From Cladophialophora immunda (Eukaryota > Ascomycota > Eurotiomycetes > Chaetothyriales > Herpotrichiellaceae), in assembly GCF_000835495.1 (NCBI RefSeq), contig NW_015622542.1:4734485-4798484 (forward strand): 64,000 nt of DNA, written 5' to 3'. A program made the translations under genes and the position numbers. Of this stretch, positions 23,195 to 34,111 are shown piece by piece. Each line of letters begins with the position of its first letter. Position 1 is the stretch's first letter. The notes below the pieces were generated by a model. The model was not told the origin of the DNA and made no database searches. It saw only the letters and a list, made by a program, of their open reading frames with translations.

Positions 23195-24259
23195 ATGACA
23201 ACATCTGACCTTCGATCTTGGTTTTGTCGACAACATGCTCCTCTAGGAGCCTTTTCGATCGGTAGGATGTCACCCCTTCGAGGCCCTTTCGGTCTATGGC
23301 CTCGAGGAGGAGCCAGCCTTGGCCCTTCTTCTGTCATCCCCCGTGTTCGTTTCCGTAACTTCCACTCATCTCATCCCACGCAATATCCGCTCTCCCGCCC
23401 TCTGCCCAAAGGCACCTGGGACAGCCACATGCACGTTGTGGACCCGACTCGCTTTCCTTTGGCCGCCAATGCACAGTATCAACCGCATCCACATACACTC
23501 GCAGATGCCAAAGCCTTTTACTCTCAGTACGGCATCGAGAACATGGTGCTCGTGCAACCGTCAATTTACGGCGACGACAATTCATGTATGCTGGAAGCAC
23601 TTGAAGAATTGACGCCCAAACATGGGCGCGCCGTGGTAGGCTTGAATCCAGAGACCATCGATGCAAAGACGCTGGAGAAGTGGCATGCCCTTGGCGTGCG
23701 AGGAGCCAGGTTGAATCTTGTGAGCGTGGGGAGAGAGATCACCGAGGATGAGCTGCGAGCTGAGCTGAAGAGCTATGCGAAAGTGTTACGGCCCTTCAAC
23801 TGGGTTCTTCAACTCTACATCCCCTTGAAACTGGCATTGCCACTGGTGAACGTCGTCCCAGACCTAGGGATTAAAATCTGCATTGATCATTTCGGATGGC
23901 CTGTTCTTCCGGAACGATTGGATCCATCCACGACCCTTTATCCATACGACATGCAAGGCTTCGCGTCCCTGATGAATCTACTTCAGGATGGTAGGACGTG
24001 GGTGAAGCTCTCGGCGCCATATCGACTTTCCAAAGACCCGGAGATGAGAGACTTGGATCCCATTGGCAGGGAGTTGGTCATCAAAGGTGCGGATCGTGTT
24101 GTCTATGCGACGGATTGGCCGCATACAAGGTTTGAGAATGTCAACTCAGACCCGTTTATTGAGAAATGCTATGGATGGTGCAATGGCGACGACACATTAA
24201 TCGAGAAGCTATTTCGAAGCAATGCTGAGAACCTTTGGGATGTGTCCTCGGATATGTAG
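23195..24259 (+). CDS. Amidohydrolase-2 family metal-dependent hydrolase
   Basis: TIM-barrel hydrolase of the family that includes 2-pyrone-4,6-dicarboxylate lactonase and related dicarboxylate or lactone hydrolases; the actual substrate is unknown. One exon, 354 aa. The metal-binding HxH lies in TWDSHMHVVDP (His78, His80). Further landmarks are NMVLVQPSIYG, RAVVGLNPETID, GVRGARLNLVS, KICIDHFGWP (His at the barrel strand) and VVYATDWPHTRFENVN, with the late Asp. The first 70 residues (RVRFRNFHSSHPTQYP) are basic and lack acidic residues after position 5, so a mitochondrial presequence is possible. An alternative start at Met25 would keep most of it. It is convergent with the ML-domain gene. 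Confidence 0.86.
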   Translation: MTTSDLRSWFCRQHAPLGAFSIGRMSPLRGPFGLWPRGGASLGPSSVIPRVRFRNFHSSHPTQYPLSRPLPKGTWDSHMHVVDPTRFPLAANAQYQPHPHTLADAKAFYSQYGIENMVLVQPSIYGDDNSCMLEALEELTPKHGRAVVGLNPETIDAKTLEKWHALGVRGARLNLVSVGREITEDELRAELKSYAKVLRPFNWVLQLYIPLKLALPLVNVVPDLGIKICIDHFGWPVLPERLDPSTTLYPYDMQGFASLMNLLQDGRTWVKLSAPYRLSKDPEMRDLDPIGRELVIKGADRVVYATDWPHTRFENVNSDPFIEKCYGWCNGDDTLIEKLFRSNAENLWDVSSDM

Positions 24260-24673
24260 AGCTTATCCAGCCTTGTTCGACTTGATCCATCTGTCCCAAG
24301 TGCTAGGCGTTGGCATGATTGCACCCCTGATTAGCCACGTGTTTTTGGACGTTTGAGACGGGAACCCTTTTCGTAAATGGAGAGATTCTCTATCCACATG
24401 CAAGACAAGGCTCCTTAAAGCAACATGTGAGATCGCCTGTCTGCGCAGTCGTTGCATTCGAAAGCTCCACTAGCGGGCTAATTCATTACTAGCAAGTCCC
24501 TCAGGCTGTGCCTGGTGCTAAAAGATCCCTTGTAAACGCCTGGCATGAAAGACGCAGCTGAAACAGATAGTTGAACACAATTTTGGATCGTGATAGCTCG
24601 ACCACCTTCGTAGCCTTCTCAGATGGCAAGCTCAAAATCTTCCTCCTCCATCTGAGTCCAGGTGTAGATCTCT
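24260..24673. other. Convergent intergenic region, 414 bp
   Basis: It holds the 3' ends of the amidohydrolase and lipid-transfer protein genes. Nothing else was recognised. Confidence 0.5.
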
Positions 24674-25347
24674 CTAAGGTCTGCTGAAGAAGACGGTACT
24701 CTCCATGCATGAGATCTTCTCCTTGTCAACCGTATTGACATCGGCAAGAACAGTGTACTTCCCAGGTGGCTAGAGGAAGTGTTAATAGCTTATCTCTACC
24801 AGATAGGTGTTCGTGCAAACTCACCACTTGCTTTGGGATATCGACTTCCTTCTTCAGCGTCATGACACCTTCCTTGAGAGGGCAGGTAATATCAATCTTG
24901 GGTAGATTATCACAGAGGTCTGCTTCTTGCTTGATGAGGGTAATGAGCCCATATTTGACTTGAAGGAAGACAGTAGCGCCTGGGTCGATATCTTTTGAAA
25001 AGGTTCCATTCGCCGTGATGGTTAATTTTTGGCCTCTAACACATAATATTAGATCGGAGAATTCATTGCTCTTAGGAATTCTGTATGACGTACGGGAGCG
25101 GTGGGTTGGGTGACAGGTCAACATAGTCGACGGTGAGGATATAGTCCTTGGGGTCGGCGCAGAACTAGATATTGGTGAGAAGAAGCTCCGCCTTCGATTG
25201 CAGACAACTAACATTGAGGGGATTCTTGCCGGGAACCTTGAACTTGGGTTCCTCGTCCACGAGAGCATTCTGTCCGCCAAACAGAGATCGAGAAGATACC
25301 GCAGACACGGCGGTAAGGAGCGATAAGAGGATGGCCGAGACCTTCAT
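24674..25347 (-). CDS. Phosphatidylglycerol/phosphatidylinositol transfer protein (ML domain, NPC2-like)
   Basis: Secreted or vacuolar lipid-transfer protein of the MD-2-related lipid-recognition family. Four exons are inferred: 25347-25213, 25164-25094, 25035-24825 and 24769-24674, giving 170 aa, with introns of 48, 58 and 55 bp. The signal peptide is MKVSAILLSLLTAVSAVSS. The mature part carries family blocks: SLFGGQN, VPGKNPLN, FCADPKDYILTVDYVDLSPN, GQKLTITANGTF, FLQVKYGLITLIKQEADLC, ITCPLKEG, DIPKQVPPGKYTVLADVNT and ISCMESTVFF. The cysteines are at the expected positions. The three introns explain why only fragments are seen as long frames. Confidence 0.94.
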
Positions 25348-26047
25348 GGCGACGAATCTGGAGGATCAGAGGGGCCTGCACAAAGAAGAATATATCGTGA
25401 CCCTCCTAGAGTATAGGTTGCACAAGTGAGTCTGGTGGTGGTCGATATCGCAGAGAAAAAGAGAAGTGACGGCACAACCAAGAGGCTTTTGTCGGCAGGT
25501 CGATGGGTGACGGGGATTCGGTGACGAGTGGCGCAGGCGCATGACTTGCTTTCCCCAGGCGTTGCACTGGCCACCGATAGGAGGCAGGTGTGCCGGCGAT
25601 TATATGAGAATCTTGCGTCACTAGGGCGCGAGGGGCGCAGGAACTACGCTTACCCGCAAAATGCTTCACAGTATTTTGCTACGGAGCATCAAAGGAGTCC
25701 CTCGTGGGCAAGTCCGCCAGCGGAAGCAGCAGGGGGCTGCCAAGGACTCCTGATGCAGATCCCCATCGTCTTCTTGTCTATCGCAGACCTGGCCCATTCT
25801 CCCACTCCATACTTCAAAGACTTGCAGTCTGGTCTCGTTGAGCGGGCAGACCTTTGTCAATTGTTGCAATTGTACCCCCCACTTTTGATTTGTCTTCACT
25901 TCTCACACTCGTTTCCCCATCTCCAAGCAGCGACTGCAAGGCGGTCTTGCGAAATCCCTCAAGTATCTCCCTATCGCCGCTACATCTGCGCCAGTCGAGA
26001 TACTCGGTTCTTTCCCTGTATAGGTCATTTCCTGGCCAATATACAAA
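25348..26047. promoter_or_regulatory. Shared 700-bp divergent promoter, lipid-transfer protein / PDI-like protein
   Basis: Both flanking genes encode secretory-pathway proteins and start outward from this region, so co-regulation is possible. I did not identify a definite unfolded-protein-response element. A 206-codon plus-strand frame (25528-26148) overlaps the PDI start and looks like chance. Confidence 0.45.
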
Positions 26048-28298
26048 ATGAGGCCAGCTTTGCTGGCGTGCGCTGTCGCAGCCTTCTTCTCTACCTCGAT
26101 CGCGGCGCCGCCAGGGTCACAGAGAGGGAACGCGGTAATAGCAGATGAGGCAGTCCAGGGAGAGACTCCAGCCGACGGAGGAGAGGGCGCGGATTATACT
26201 ATTTTCAATGGCATCAAGGTGCCGCCGATGAAAGAGATACAAGGCGATGAGTTCGCCGAGACGATAAAAGATGGATATTGGTGGGTCAAACACTACTCAC
26301 CTTACTGCGGGCACTGCAAAGCAATCGCACCACTCTGGCAGACTCTGTACGAATTCTACGCAACGTCAGATCCTTTACAGGGCATGACAAAGTCCGGCCA
26401 GCCCGACCTGTTCTCGCCGAACAGCTTTCATGGATACTACAACTTTCACTTTGCCTCGATAAATTGCATTGCCTTTGGAGATGTTTGTGACAAGAATGGG
26501 GTAAGAGCCTGGCCAACGTTCCTGCTGTACAAAGATGGCGAATTTGTCGAAAAATACACTGGAGGCAAATCAATGGAGGATTTCAGCAACTATGTCGAAG
26601 AAAAGCTGGAACAGATCAAGCCCGGCTCCAGACCAAGAGAAGGGGTTCGCGTTCCAAAACCTGGCGCAAAAGGTGTCGATAGAACAGCTGAGCCAGAGAA
26701 GCCATTGGCCAAAGACAAAGATGTCGCCGCTGGTGTCGCTGCCGGAGAGAAACAGAACAAGGCAGCGGCACTGTCGACTGAGACTACATCGGCAATGTTG
26801 GCCTCAGAGACCGCAAGACTCGGAAAGTCTCAGAATGCAAAGACTGGGCCCCAGCCAAACCCAAAGGGCGCCTCCGTCCCTCTCACTCCAGAGTCCTTCC
26901 AGAAGCTTGTCACTACTTCTCAAGACCCATGGTTCGTCAAGTTCTACGTTCCATGGTGTTCGCATTGTCAGCATCTTGCTCCAACATGGGCTCAATTGGC
27001 GAAGGAAATGGAAGGCAAGCTCAACATTGGAGAGGTCAATTGCGAAGCATCTCCGCGGTTATGCAAGGACGCCAAGGTCAGCGCTTATCCCACCATCTAC
27101 TTTTTCCGGGGCGGTGAGCGTGTGGAGTATGAAGGCCTTCGTGGTCTAGGTGACCTTCTTTCGTTTGCAAACAAAGCGCTAGACAGCGATGTCAAGTATG
27201 TGGACGCCGCTGCATTCAAGGAGATGGAGGAGACGGAAGAAGTAATCTTCGTCTATTTCTTCGACCATGCTACAACGTCTGAAGATTTTGCCGCCCTCGA
27301 TCGACTGACTCTGAGCCTGATCGGACACGCAAAGATTGTCAAGACAGACTCCGAGATCCTGGCAAACCGGTTTAAGATCTCGACGTGGCCAAGATTACTG
27401 GTGTCCCGGGACGGACGACCAAGCTATTTCAACGCCCTTGCTCCAAAGGACATGCGCGACTTCCGACGAGTTCTGACCTGGATGCAGTCGGTTTGGCTAC
27501 CAATTGTACCTGAACTGAGTGCTTCTAATGCGAAGGAGATCATGAGCGGAAAATACGTGGTGCTTGGCATTCTTTCTCGAGATCGACCGGATGAGTTTCT
27601 ACAATCCAAGAGGGAATTAAAGAACGCCGCGCTGGAATGGATGGATAAGCAAACACAAGCTTTCCAGCTGGAAAGACAAGAGCTGCGCGACTCGAAGCAA
27701 TTGCGCATCGAAGAGGCCGAAGATCGCAATGACCAACGGGCCTTACGTCAAGCGAAGAGCAGAGTTATCAGCATCACCGAGGAGACATTCCGGAAGCAGG
27801 TTGCGTTTGCCTGGGTGGATGGTGTTTTCTGGGAGAGATGGCTCAGGTCAACTTATGGTGTGGATGTCTCCAAGGGGGAGAGAGTGGTCATTAATGACGA
27901 GGACGTAAGTTTTGTCTATCATTGGCGTTGAATATTGATGACCTAACAAGCAACGACAGAACCGACGTTACTGGGATGTGACCGACTCTGGGGCATATAT
28001 CATGCCCTCTCGCACCTCCATCCTCGAAACGCTACCCCGAATTGTCGCTAACCCGCCAAAGCTCACTCCAAAGTCCACCATCGGTGCCTTTGAGAACGTT
28101 TTCTTCCAGATTCGAAATTTTGGCACCTACCATCCGTATCTGTCATTCGGATTGTTGATAATAAGTGTGATCCTGCTATTCTGGGTGTTGAGGAACGGCA
28201 GCACCATCAAGAGGACATTGAGTCGGAATAGCTCGGGCTATTTCCACTTGGATGGGAAGGAGGGACTGTTGGGGACAACGAACGGCAAGGCTGATTGA
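26048..28298 (+). CDS. Transmembrane protein disulfide isomerase-like protein (two thioredoxin domains)
   Basis: Predicted ER-membrane thiol oxidoreductase for secretory protein folding or quality control, resembling yeast Eps1 and TMX-type PDIs. Two exons are inferred: 26048-27904 and 27960-28298, giving 731 aa; the intron is 55 bp with donor GTAAGT. The signal peptide is MRPALLACAVAAFFSTSIAA. The first thioredoxin domain has SPYCGHCKAIAPLW (CGHC at 87-90) and a cis-Pro in VRAWPTFLLY. A charged linker of about 80 residues follows. The second domain has YVPWCSHCQHLAPTW (CSHC at 304-307) and VSAYPTIYFF. Further thioredoxin-like parts lack CxxC. A predicted helix YLSFGLLIISVILLFWVL near the C-terminus anchors it, followed by a short basic tail. 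No KDEL-type end is present, which fits membrane anchoring. Confidence 0.9.
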
Positions 28299-29083
28299 GG
28301 TTTTACTGGACATTATGAGAGAATATATTATTCAAGCGGCAGGCGAGGTAGTTCCTACATGTACAGAGCATTGCATTGGCGTTCGGATGGGCTGAAGGTC
28401 TAAAGGGGGTCGCTAGAGGCCCAACCTATTGCCAGGAGATTCCGAGTCGATGTTGGCTATCACTAGGTTTCGTGGAACACAAAATTTCCGATTCGATCTG
28501 ATCATTGGCATCGCTCGACCTCGAACAGCCTGTGTGCGAGTAACTTGGTCGAACCCGGGAGGATGAGCCAGCATAGATTCCCCAGGAGTGAGTGTGAGGA
28601 AGGCGGTTAGTCAAAGCCTTACACTCCTGACGTAGTGCAGAAATGCAAGAGGGAGAGGAAGAAGGAAAGGTTTTGGCAATCAAGCTTCGTCCGTGAGGGA
28701 CTAGGCGACACCTTGAATGTTTTGAATGAGTTTTTTTCTACTCTGCCGTTGCTGCACGTCTGGGGGCGCGCCGTCGCAACTCCACCTACGCCGACAACCT
28801 TGATGTCCCAGCTCTCGTAGCAGTATGGCAAATTGCTTCCAGGTGAAATCTAACCGGGGGCATAGGTAGGTGCCGGCGGTGAACGTCTTCTGCGTTTTGG
28901 TCTGCGTGAGGCTTTGCTTGACGTTTGACTTCATCCTCGAGGCCGTGGACTTTTGTAGATCGAGATCAGGGATATAACGGAGGGAATGACGCGGTCGGAA
29001 GAATGGCGATAGCGCACAATCCCAGTCCCATCACTCCCATTTCACCCGCTCTTGCTCCATCTGTGTGCTCATCGAGTGAAAAT
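28299..29083. other. Convergent intergenic region, 785 bp
   Basis: It lies between the stops of the PDI-like and eS17 genes. Short frames on both strands have no family resemblance. Nothing else was recognised. Confidence 0.5.
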
Positions 29084-29715
29084 CTACTCGCGTCGACCCG
29101 GGCGGTCGGTGCCGAAGACTCTCCTTCCGCCGCGCTCTTGAGGAGCCTGCTGGCTCACGGGGACCACGTTGACGGGGATGCTGTCGAAGCCCATGCTCTT
29201 CAGCAGGTCCTTGGTGTCGCTGTCCACGTCGAGCTGGCCGGACTCGGTGTTCTGGGTGAAGTCGAGGGCGGAGATCTCGGGCACGTATTGATCCTTGCGC
29301 TCGCGCTCTTCTTCTTGCAGCTTGAACGAGATGCCGCGCACGGGGCCCCGTTGGATACGTTTCATCAAGTGCGTCGTGTAGCCTGCAATCTGCATCCAAA
29401 TGTCAGCGACCACCGTAGAAAAGGACAGTCCGCGTTGCTTGGAAGGGTATTTTCTAAGTCTTTTCGACACGGTGTGTGCGCGTTGACTGTGGGGGAAGGC
29501 GTTACCTTGTTGCGAAGGCGCTTCGAGGCGATAATGGCGATTTCATCGCAGATTCGCTTGTTGGTCTCGAAGTCGAGGGTGAGTTTGGGATAGTACCGCT
29601 CGATGATGACTTTGGCGGATTTCTTGACGGTCTAGATGCACACCGCACGGGTCAGTGATTGCTGCAAGCTGGTCGTATTGAACCTTCAACTCACCTTCGT
29701 GCGAACGCGACCCAT
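29084..29715 (-). CDS. RPS17: 40S ribosomal protein eS17
   Basis: Component of the small cytosolic ribosomal subunit. Three exons are inferred: 29715-29695 (only 21 nt), 29631-29506 and 29389-29084, giving 150 aa; introns are 63 and 116 bp. The joined start is MGRVRTK followed by [20 protein letters not shown], then [60 protein letters not shown] and the family tail with [18 protein letters not shown]. An intron right after the first few codons is usual for fungal ribosomal protein genes. Length agrees with fungal eS17. Confidence 0.97.
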
Positions 29716-30299
29716 CTTGACGGCTGGATTGAAGTGGTCGTGAGGGATGCGAAAGTTGGTAGGCTGTGCGATGACAATCAATCAATTGTGGAAAATGAAT
29801 TTCTGGAGGATTGATTGTGGCTGCTTGGCAAAAATAACGCCAAGAGATAAGATTTGATCTGCGATTGGAGTCCAATACCGTGCCCTCTGCATCCTTTCGT
29901 ACTGCGTACCCCGAATTTCTACACGGCATGTGCGTGACTTCTCTTGACCTGAGCTTTATGGTCGAGGACTTATAAGGATTGGTAGGAGAGGAACTCGATT
30001 GCACAAGCGAGGTGTACATCTGGAGGCGGCCCTCGTCTTTCGCAGATAACGTCCGGTCCCGGCGCAGATTGACTGTTCAATTCGGACACCCATGCCGTTG
30101 TGGGCTATGTTTCGAAGTGGGTGATACTTTAGCGATCCAACGGAGTGCAGAAGATAGCGGATTCGCCGGCTCAGCAAAGCTTGGACGGTACTTTGAACGT
30201 GAAAGTGATGTAGACCGGGTACGATTCAGCAACACGAGAGAGAATTATGCCAGCGAAGAGGTGATAACATTTGTCTATACGGAGTACAAGTTTTGTACA
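29716..30299. other. Intergenic region upstream of eS17, 584 bp
   Basis: It contains the eS17 promoter and the 3' end of MRP51 (same strand). No further gene is supported, and I did not identify a definite ribosomal-protein promoter box. Confidence 0.5.
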
Positions 30300-31886
30300 T
30301 CAGGTAAGCTTGCTCGTTTTATACTTCGAGTTCGCCTTCAACAATAAACCGATCTCCTCGTCAATACTCTGACTGGGTGCCGGTGCTGGCCGCTGCCGTC
30401 TAATCGGAGACCCCTTGCGGCCAAAGGCCGGCAGCTGAGAAGACAAAGGCCTTGTAGGAGTTGAACTGTCTTTCGGGTTTCGTCTCTCAACGAAGTTGAC
30501 GGGTACATCGTCCTCCACCACCCAGTCAGGCTGCATCCTGGTTTGGATCTCAACTTTGCCAGCCTGCGAGATGTTGGCGGCAGTTGGAGTGACCACAAGT
30601 TTGGGTCCGTCTTTGACCGGTGCCCACTTCCAGTTCTGCTCTGAGATGCCGGGATTTGTGGGTTGCGGAACAACAAATCCAGCCACGCCCACGAAAGGAA
30701 TGTGCTTGTTGTGAGTTGATTGAATTGATCGAAGGAGACGAGCTGCGACGGGCGAGCGTGTGCCTCTTGGACCAGTGACAGCGTCGTTCGCCGCAAACAT
30801 CTCCGTCTTAATGTACGACAGGCCTGCAGATGGATGTGTGCGTGGCGGTCCAGACTCCTTGTAAAGATCCGCCGATACGGTATCGCGCCCATATGACCAC
30901 GGGTCGGTTGTGTCTGACGAGGGCTTCGGGCCATCAGCTAGATCGAAGAAGTCGGCGATCAGGGGGCCAAATTTTCCAGGTTCTGATCGTAAATATCGGA
31001 GATGCTCTGTAACTTCCTGCTCTGTGATTTCTGAGGGCGCTTGAGGAGCTGTATCTGCCTGGCCTTCTTCAAGAGCTTTCAACCGCTGGTCAGAAGCTCG
31101 CTGCGCTGCCAAATGATTCTTGACCAACTCCCTAAACGCAGCTTTCTGCTCCCTGCTTATGCCTTTCAGGAAAGCATCGAACTCCATGCCATTCAGCCCC
31201 GCTAGATATGGTCCAGAGTAGCGCCATCTGCGAGCAGTTTGGGCGGACGGTGAAGTTGCAGAAGGCGTGAGCTGTGGCTGGATTGGGGGTGCTTCAAACC
31301 CAGGTCTTGTTGCGTCTGCTCTTTCCTGGGTGATCTTCTCGAGTGCATCTTTGAGATGGTGTGGCATCCGCTTTGCTCGCTCCGATGGACTCTCGTCTAA
31401 CCACGAGTTGGATGCATTTCCGTCGAGGGTTGGCGCGGGCTTGTCGGCAGTGTGATCTACTTCCGAATCAAAGGCACTCGTTCGTTGTGTATTCAATGTT
31501 GACTTCCTATCTCTCGGCGCAGGCAAGACAACTCTAAGGTTCAGCTCCTGGTACTTGCGCAACGTGATGACATGGTCTGCAGCGGATTCGAAGTCGACAA
31601 CATGTTCGGGGGTGTCGATTCCTCTTTGAAACCGGACAAGAGGTGTGCCAGACTTTGTCGTTGTTTTGATTGGCAGCGGTCTTTTCAAACCCCAGTCTCC
31701 TTGATTCAACGATGCTAACGGAGTCTCAAGGGCAGCTCGAGTCGGGTACGGTGTAGTCGCAGAATCAGAGTATGATATGGGTTCTGATGAAGGTTCAATC
31801 GCAGGTAGGGATACAGCAGCAGGGATGGCGAAGAGTCTGGAATTGCGGAGCAAGTTTGCTGCTGGTGACAGACGCGCAGCAGTCAT
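30300..31886 (-). CDS. MRP51: Mitochondrial small-subunit ribosomal protein MRP51
   Basis: Likely mitoribosomal small-subunit protein of the fungal Mrp51 family, needed for mitochondrial translation. One exon, 528 aa, start MTAARLSPAANLLRNSRLFA, which looks like a targeting sequence. Family-like blocks include LASLNQGDWGLKRPLPIKTT, TPEHVVDFESAADHVITLRK, GMEFDAFLKGISREQKAAFR, AGLSYIKTEMFAANDAVTGP and FVGVAGFVVPQP, followed by KVEIQTRMQPDWVVEDDVP. I assign it from the DWGLKRPLP and AGLSYI landmarks, which I associate with this family; overall confidence is good but not absolute. It is divergent from the esterase gene. Confidence 0.8.
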   Translation of the reverse strand: MTAARLSPAANLLRNSRLFAIPAAVSLPAIEPSSEPISYSDSATTPYPTRAALETPLASLNQGDWGLKRPLPIKTTTKSGTPLVRFQRGIDTPEHVVDFESAADHVITLRKYQELNLRVVLPAPRDRKSTLNTQRTSAFDSEVDHTADKPAPTLDGNASNSWLDESPSERAKRMPHHLKDALEKITQERADATRPGFEAPPIQPQLTPSATSPSAQTARRWRYSGPYLAGLNGMEFDAFLKGISREQKAAFRELVKNHLAAQRASDQRLKALEEGQADTAPQAPSEITEQEVTEHLRYLRSEPGKFGPLIADFFDLADGPKPSSDTTDPWSYGRDTVSADLYKESGPPRTHPSAGLSYIKTEMFAANDAVTGPRGTRSPVAARLLRSIQSTHNKHIPFVGVAGFVVPQPTNPGISEQNWKWAPVKDGPKLVVTPTAANISQAGKVEIQTRMQPDWVVEDDVPVNFVERRNPKDSSTPTRPLSSQLPAFGRKGSPIRRQRPAPAPSQSIDEEIGLLLKANSKYKTSKLT

Positions 31887-32980
31887 CGCTGCAGAGTCTG
31901 GCCAGACTTGGACAACGCGGACGTGTCGAGGAGCGGTGATCGAAGCTTTCTGCAGATGGGAAACAATTGCTAAAGTCGCAGTTCAATCGGCACAAATTGT
32001 TGCCAAGCCTGGGTTCTACACCAACGCAAGTTGTGCTCTGCAGTAGCGTAAGGCTACGAGGCTGAACTTTTCTTCTGGACCCCATCACGATCCCCCTTCA
32101 CAACCACCGTCCATCGTGAGAACCCAAGCCAAATCCATACAGAGTTTTAATCAGGTACTTGGGGAAGTCTGCTATTGTGTCGGCCAAGAAGCTCTGCCCA
32201 TCACCCGGCACATGGGTTGGTAATGAGACGTCATAGTCATCACTGCTCTTGGTCGTCGATACCCAATCTGGGCTGGTGATATTGGTGGAAGCTAACTGAC
32301 CCTTGAACAGCTCGGTCTTTGACTCTCACCTACTTGTACGTCAAGCAGCTTGAGGACATTTTTTAACCGGCTGACCTCCACCGAACACACGCGTCCCAAC
32401 CGCAGACTAATTCTGGATACCCATCTGGACACTGGCACCGAGGCAGTTTCGGAAACGGCGCCCACAGGCAATCTGAAAAGCCATTTGAGCCTTCTAGAAG
32501 TGCTTCTGAAGGTTCTTTTCCCAGCGAATCGGTTGTTCTTGTGCAACGTGGTCGACGAATCAGGCTCGCATTTACCATAAGCCGCAATCTATATTAAGAA
32601 TCCCGGTTGCTCCATCACCCCTCATTTACCTCCACAACCGAAGCATATCGCCCTCCATTGCCTGGCCCTTGAACGCACTCGCTTGATGATCCATTGCTTT
32701 GGCATTTAAGTAGGGCAAGTGCAGATTTCAAGAATACGGATACGAGCAGCGCATCATTGCAACCATGCTTCCTCGTGCTCTCAAATACCGTTCCACCGAC
32801 ATGCGTCATGCTGGCTGCAGCAATGGTACTGTGCCACTTCCACGGTTACAAAAAGCTGTTCCGTTTCCCAATTATATATTGACTTGAGAGCATTTCTGCA
32901 CTATTTCCTGGCAGCAAGACTTCATACAAAGACATTTTGCTGAGTCCACCTTGGGTTCCTAAATTCCACCTCCAGCTAAC
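31887..32980. other. Divergent intergenic region, 1.1 kb
   Basis: It lies between the MRP51 and esterase starts. Several short frames overlap on both strands (32292-32590) without family resemblance. No gene was annotated. Confidence 0.5.
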
Positions 32981-34111
32981 ATGGCGGTCTCTTTGCTCTT
33001 CTACTTTCTGAGCATAGCTCTTGGGGCCTGGTGCCAAACGGTCGCTTTACCTCCTCCTCCAATTTCCACCAATGTCTTTGTCACAGCGTTCCCTCTAACC
33101 GACGCGTCTCGTGTTGACCCGTATGCACCATGCTGCAATCAGCCTCGCCGCTTGATGCTGTCCCTTTTCCAACCAACAAACTGCACCAAGACTCACGGAA
33201 TCCCGTATATGCCACCTGCAACGGCTGCCTTCCACGATGCCATGTTCGGTTCGTTTGGCATACCAAATGGAACCTTCGAAGCATTCCGTCTCCAAACATG
33301 TCCTTCGCCACCCAAAAACACCGACTTTCCCGTGTTGCTCTTCTCCACAGGAGCTGGAAGCTCTCGCCTGACTTACAACGTGCTCTGCCAGTGGGTGGCG
33401 TCGATGGGGTTCAACGTTATCTCGATCGATCATACGTACGATGCCGAGATTGTGGAATTTCCGGATGGGACTGTCATTCAGGGTGCCAACATCACCTTGC
33501 CGGACGACCTGTCACAAGTTCTGTCACTCAGGGTTGCAGACATCGGCTCTGTGCTGAACGCTTTGGCCAACTCGACCGTCACAAAGCAGCTTGGCATTCC
33601 GTCTTTCAAGATCAAGCATGTGGGGATATTTGGGCACTCGCTCGGTGGCGCAACTGCTGCAAATGCAATGCTGGTGAAGCCGAGGCTTGCCAGCGGTCTG
33701 AATATGGACGGTAGTGTGTATGGTCCAGCGATGAACAAAACCGACAAAAATCCGTTCACTATTTTTGCGGCCCAAGGGCACAATCAAAGCATTGATGCAA
33801 CATGGGCTGCCTTTTGGCAGGAGCTGAAAGGCTTGAAACTGCAACTCCAAGTTAACGGTACCGTGCATGGGACATTCACCGACTATCCAATCCTGGCCAA
33901 AAGCATCGGGATCAACTCAACTGTCCTTCCAGAGATTGTGGAATTGATCGGGACCATTGATGGAGCCAGGATGATGAATATCCTCCGCAGGTACATCAGC
34001 GGATTTTTCCAGGAGACTCTGGAGTCGCAAAAGGTCAGACTCATCGAAGGGCCGAGCTCCCAGTTTCCTGAGGTTTCATTTGTGAACATGTCTCTGAGTT
34101 CGCAGGCATGA
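32981..34111 (+). CDS. Secreted PAF-acetylhydrolase-like alpha/beta hydrolase
   Basis: Predicted secreted lipase/esterase of the platelet-activating-factor acetylhydrolase-like family. One exon, 376 aa. The signal peptide is MAVSLLFYFLSIALGAWC. The oxyanion region FPVLLFSTGAGSSRLTY is followed by SMGFNVISIDHTYDAEIVEF. The nucleophile elbow is VGIFGHSLGGATAANAM (Ser220). A late His is present in VNGTVHGTFTDYP, and GLNMDGSVYGP carries an Asp, so a complete triad is plausible. At least five N-glycosylation sequons fit secretion. The substrate could be an oxidised phospholipid or another ester. Confidence 0.86.
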   Translation: MAVSLLFYFLSIALGAWCQTVALPPPPISTNVFVTAFPLTDASRVDPYAPCCNQPRRLMLSLFQPTNCTKTHGIPYMPPATAAFHDAMFGSFGIPNGTFEAFRLQTCPSPPKNTDFPVLLFSTGAGSSRLTYNVLCQWVASMGFNVISIDHTYDAEIVEFPDGTVIQGANITLPDDLSQVLSLRVADIGSVLNALANSTVTKQLGIPSFKIKHVGIFGHSLGGATAANAMLVKPRLASGLNMDGSVYGPAMNKTDKNPFTIFAAQGHNQSIDATWAAFWQELKGLKLQLQVNGTVHGTFTDYPILAKSIGINSTVLPEIVELIGTIDGARMMNILRRYISGFFQETLESQKVRLIEGPSSQFPEVSFVNMSLSSQA

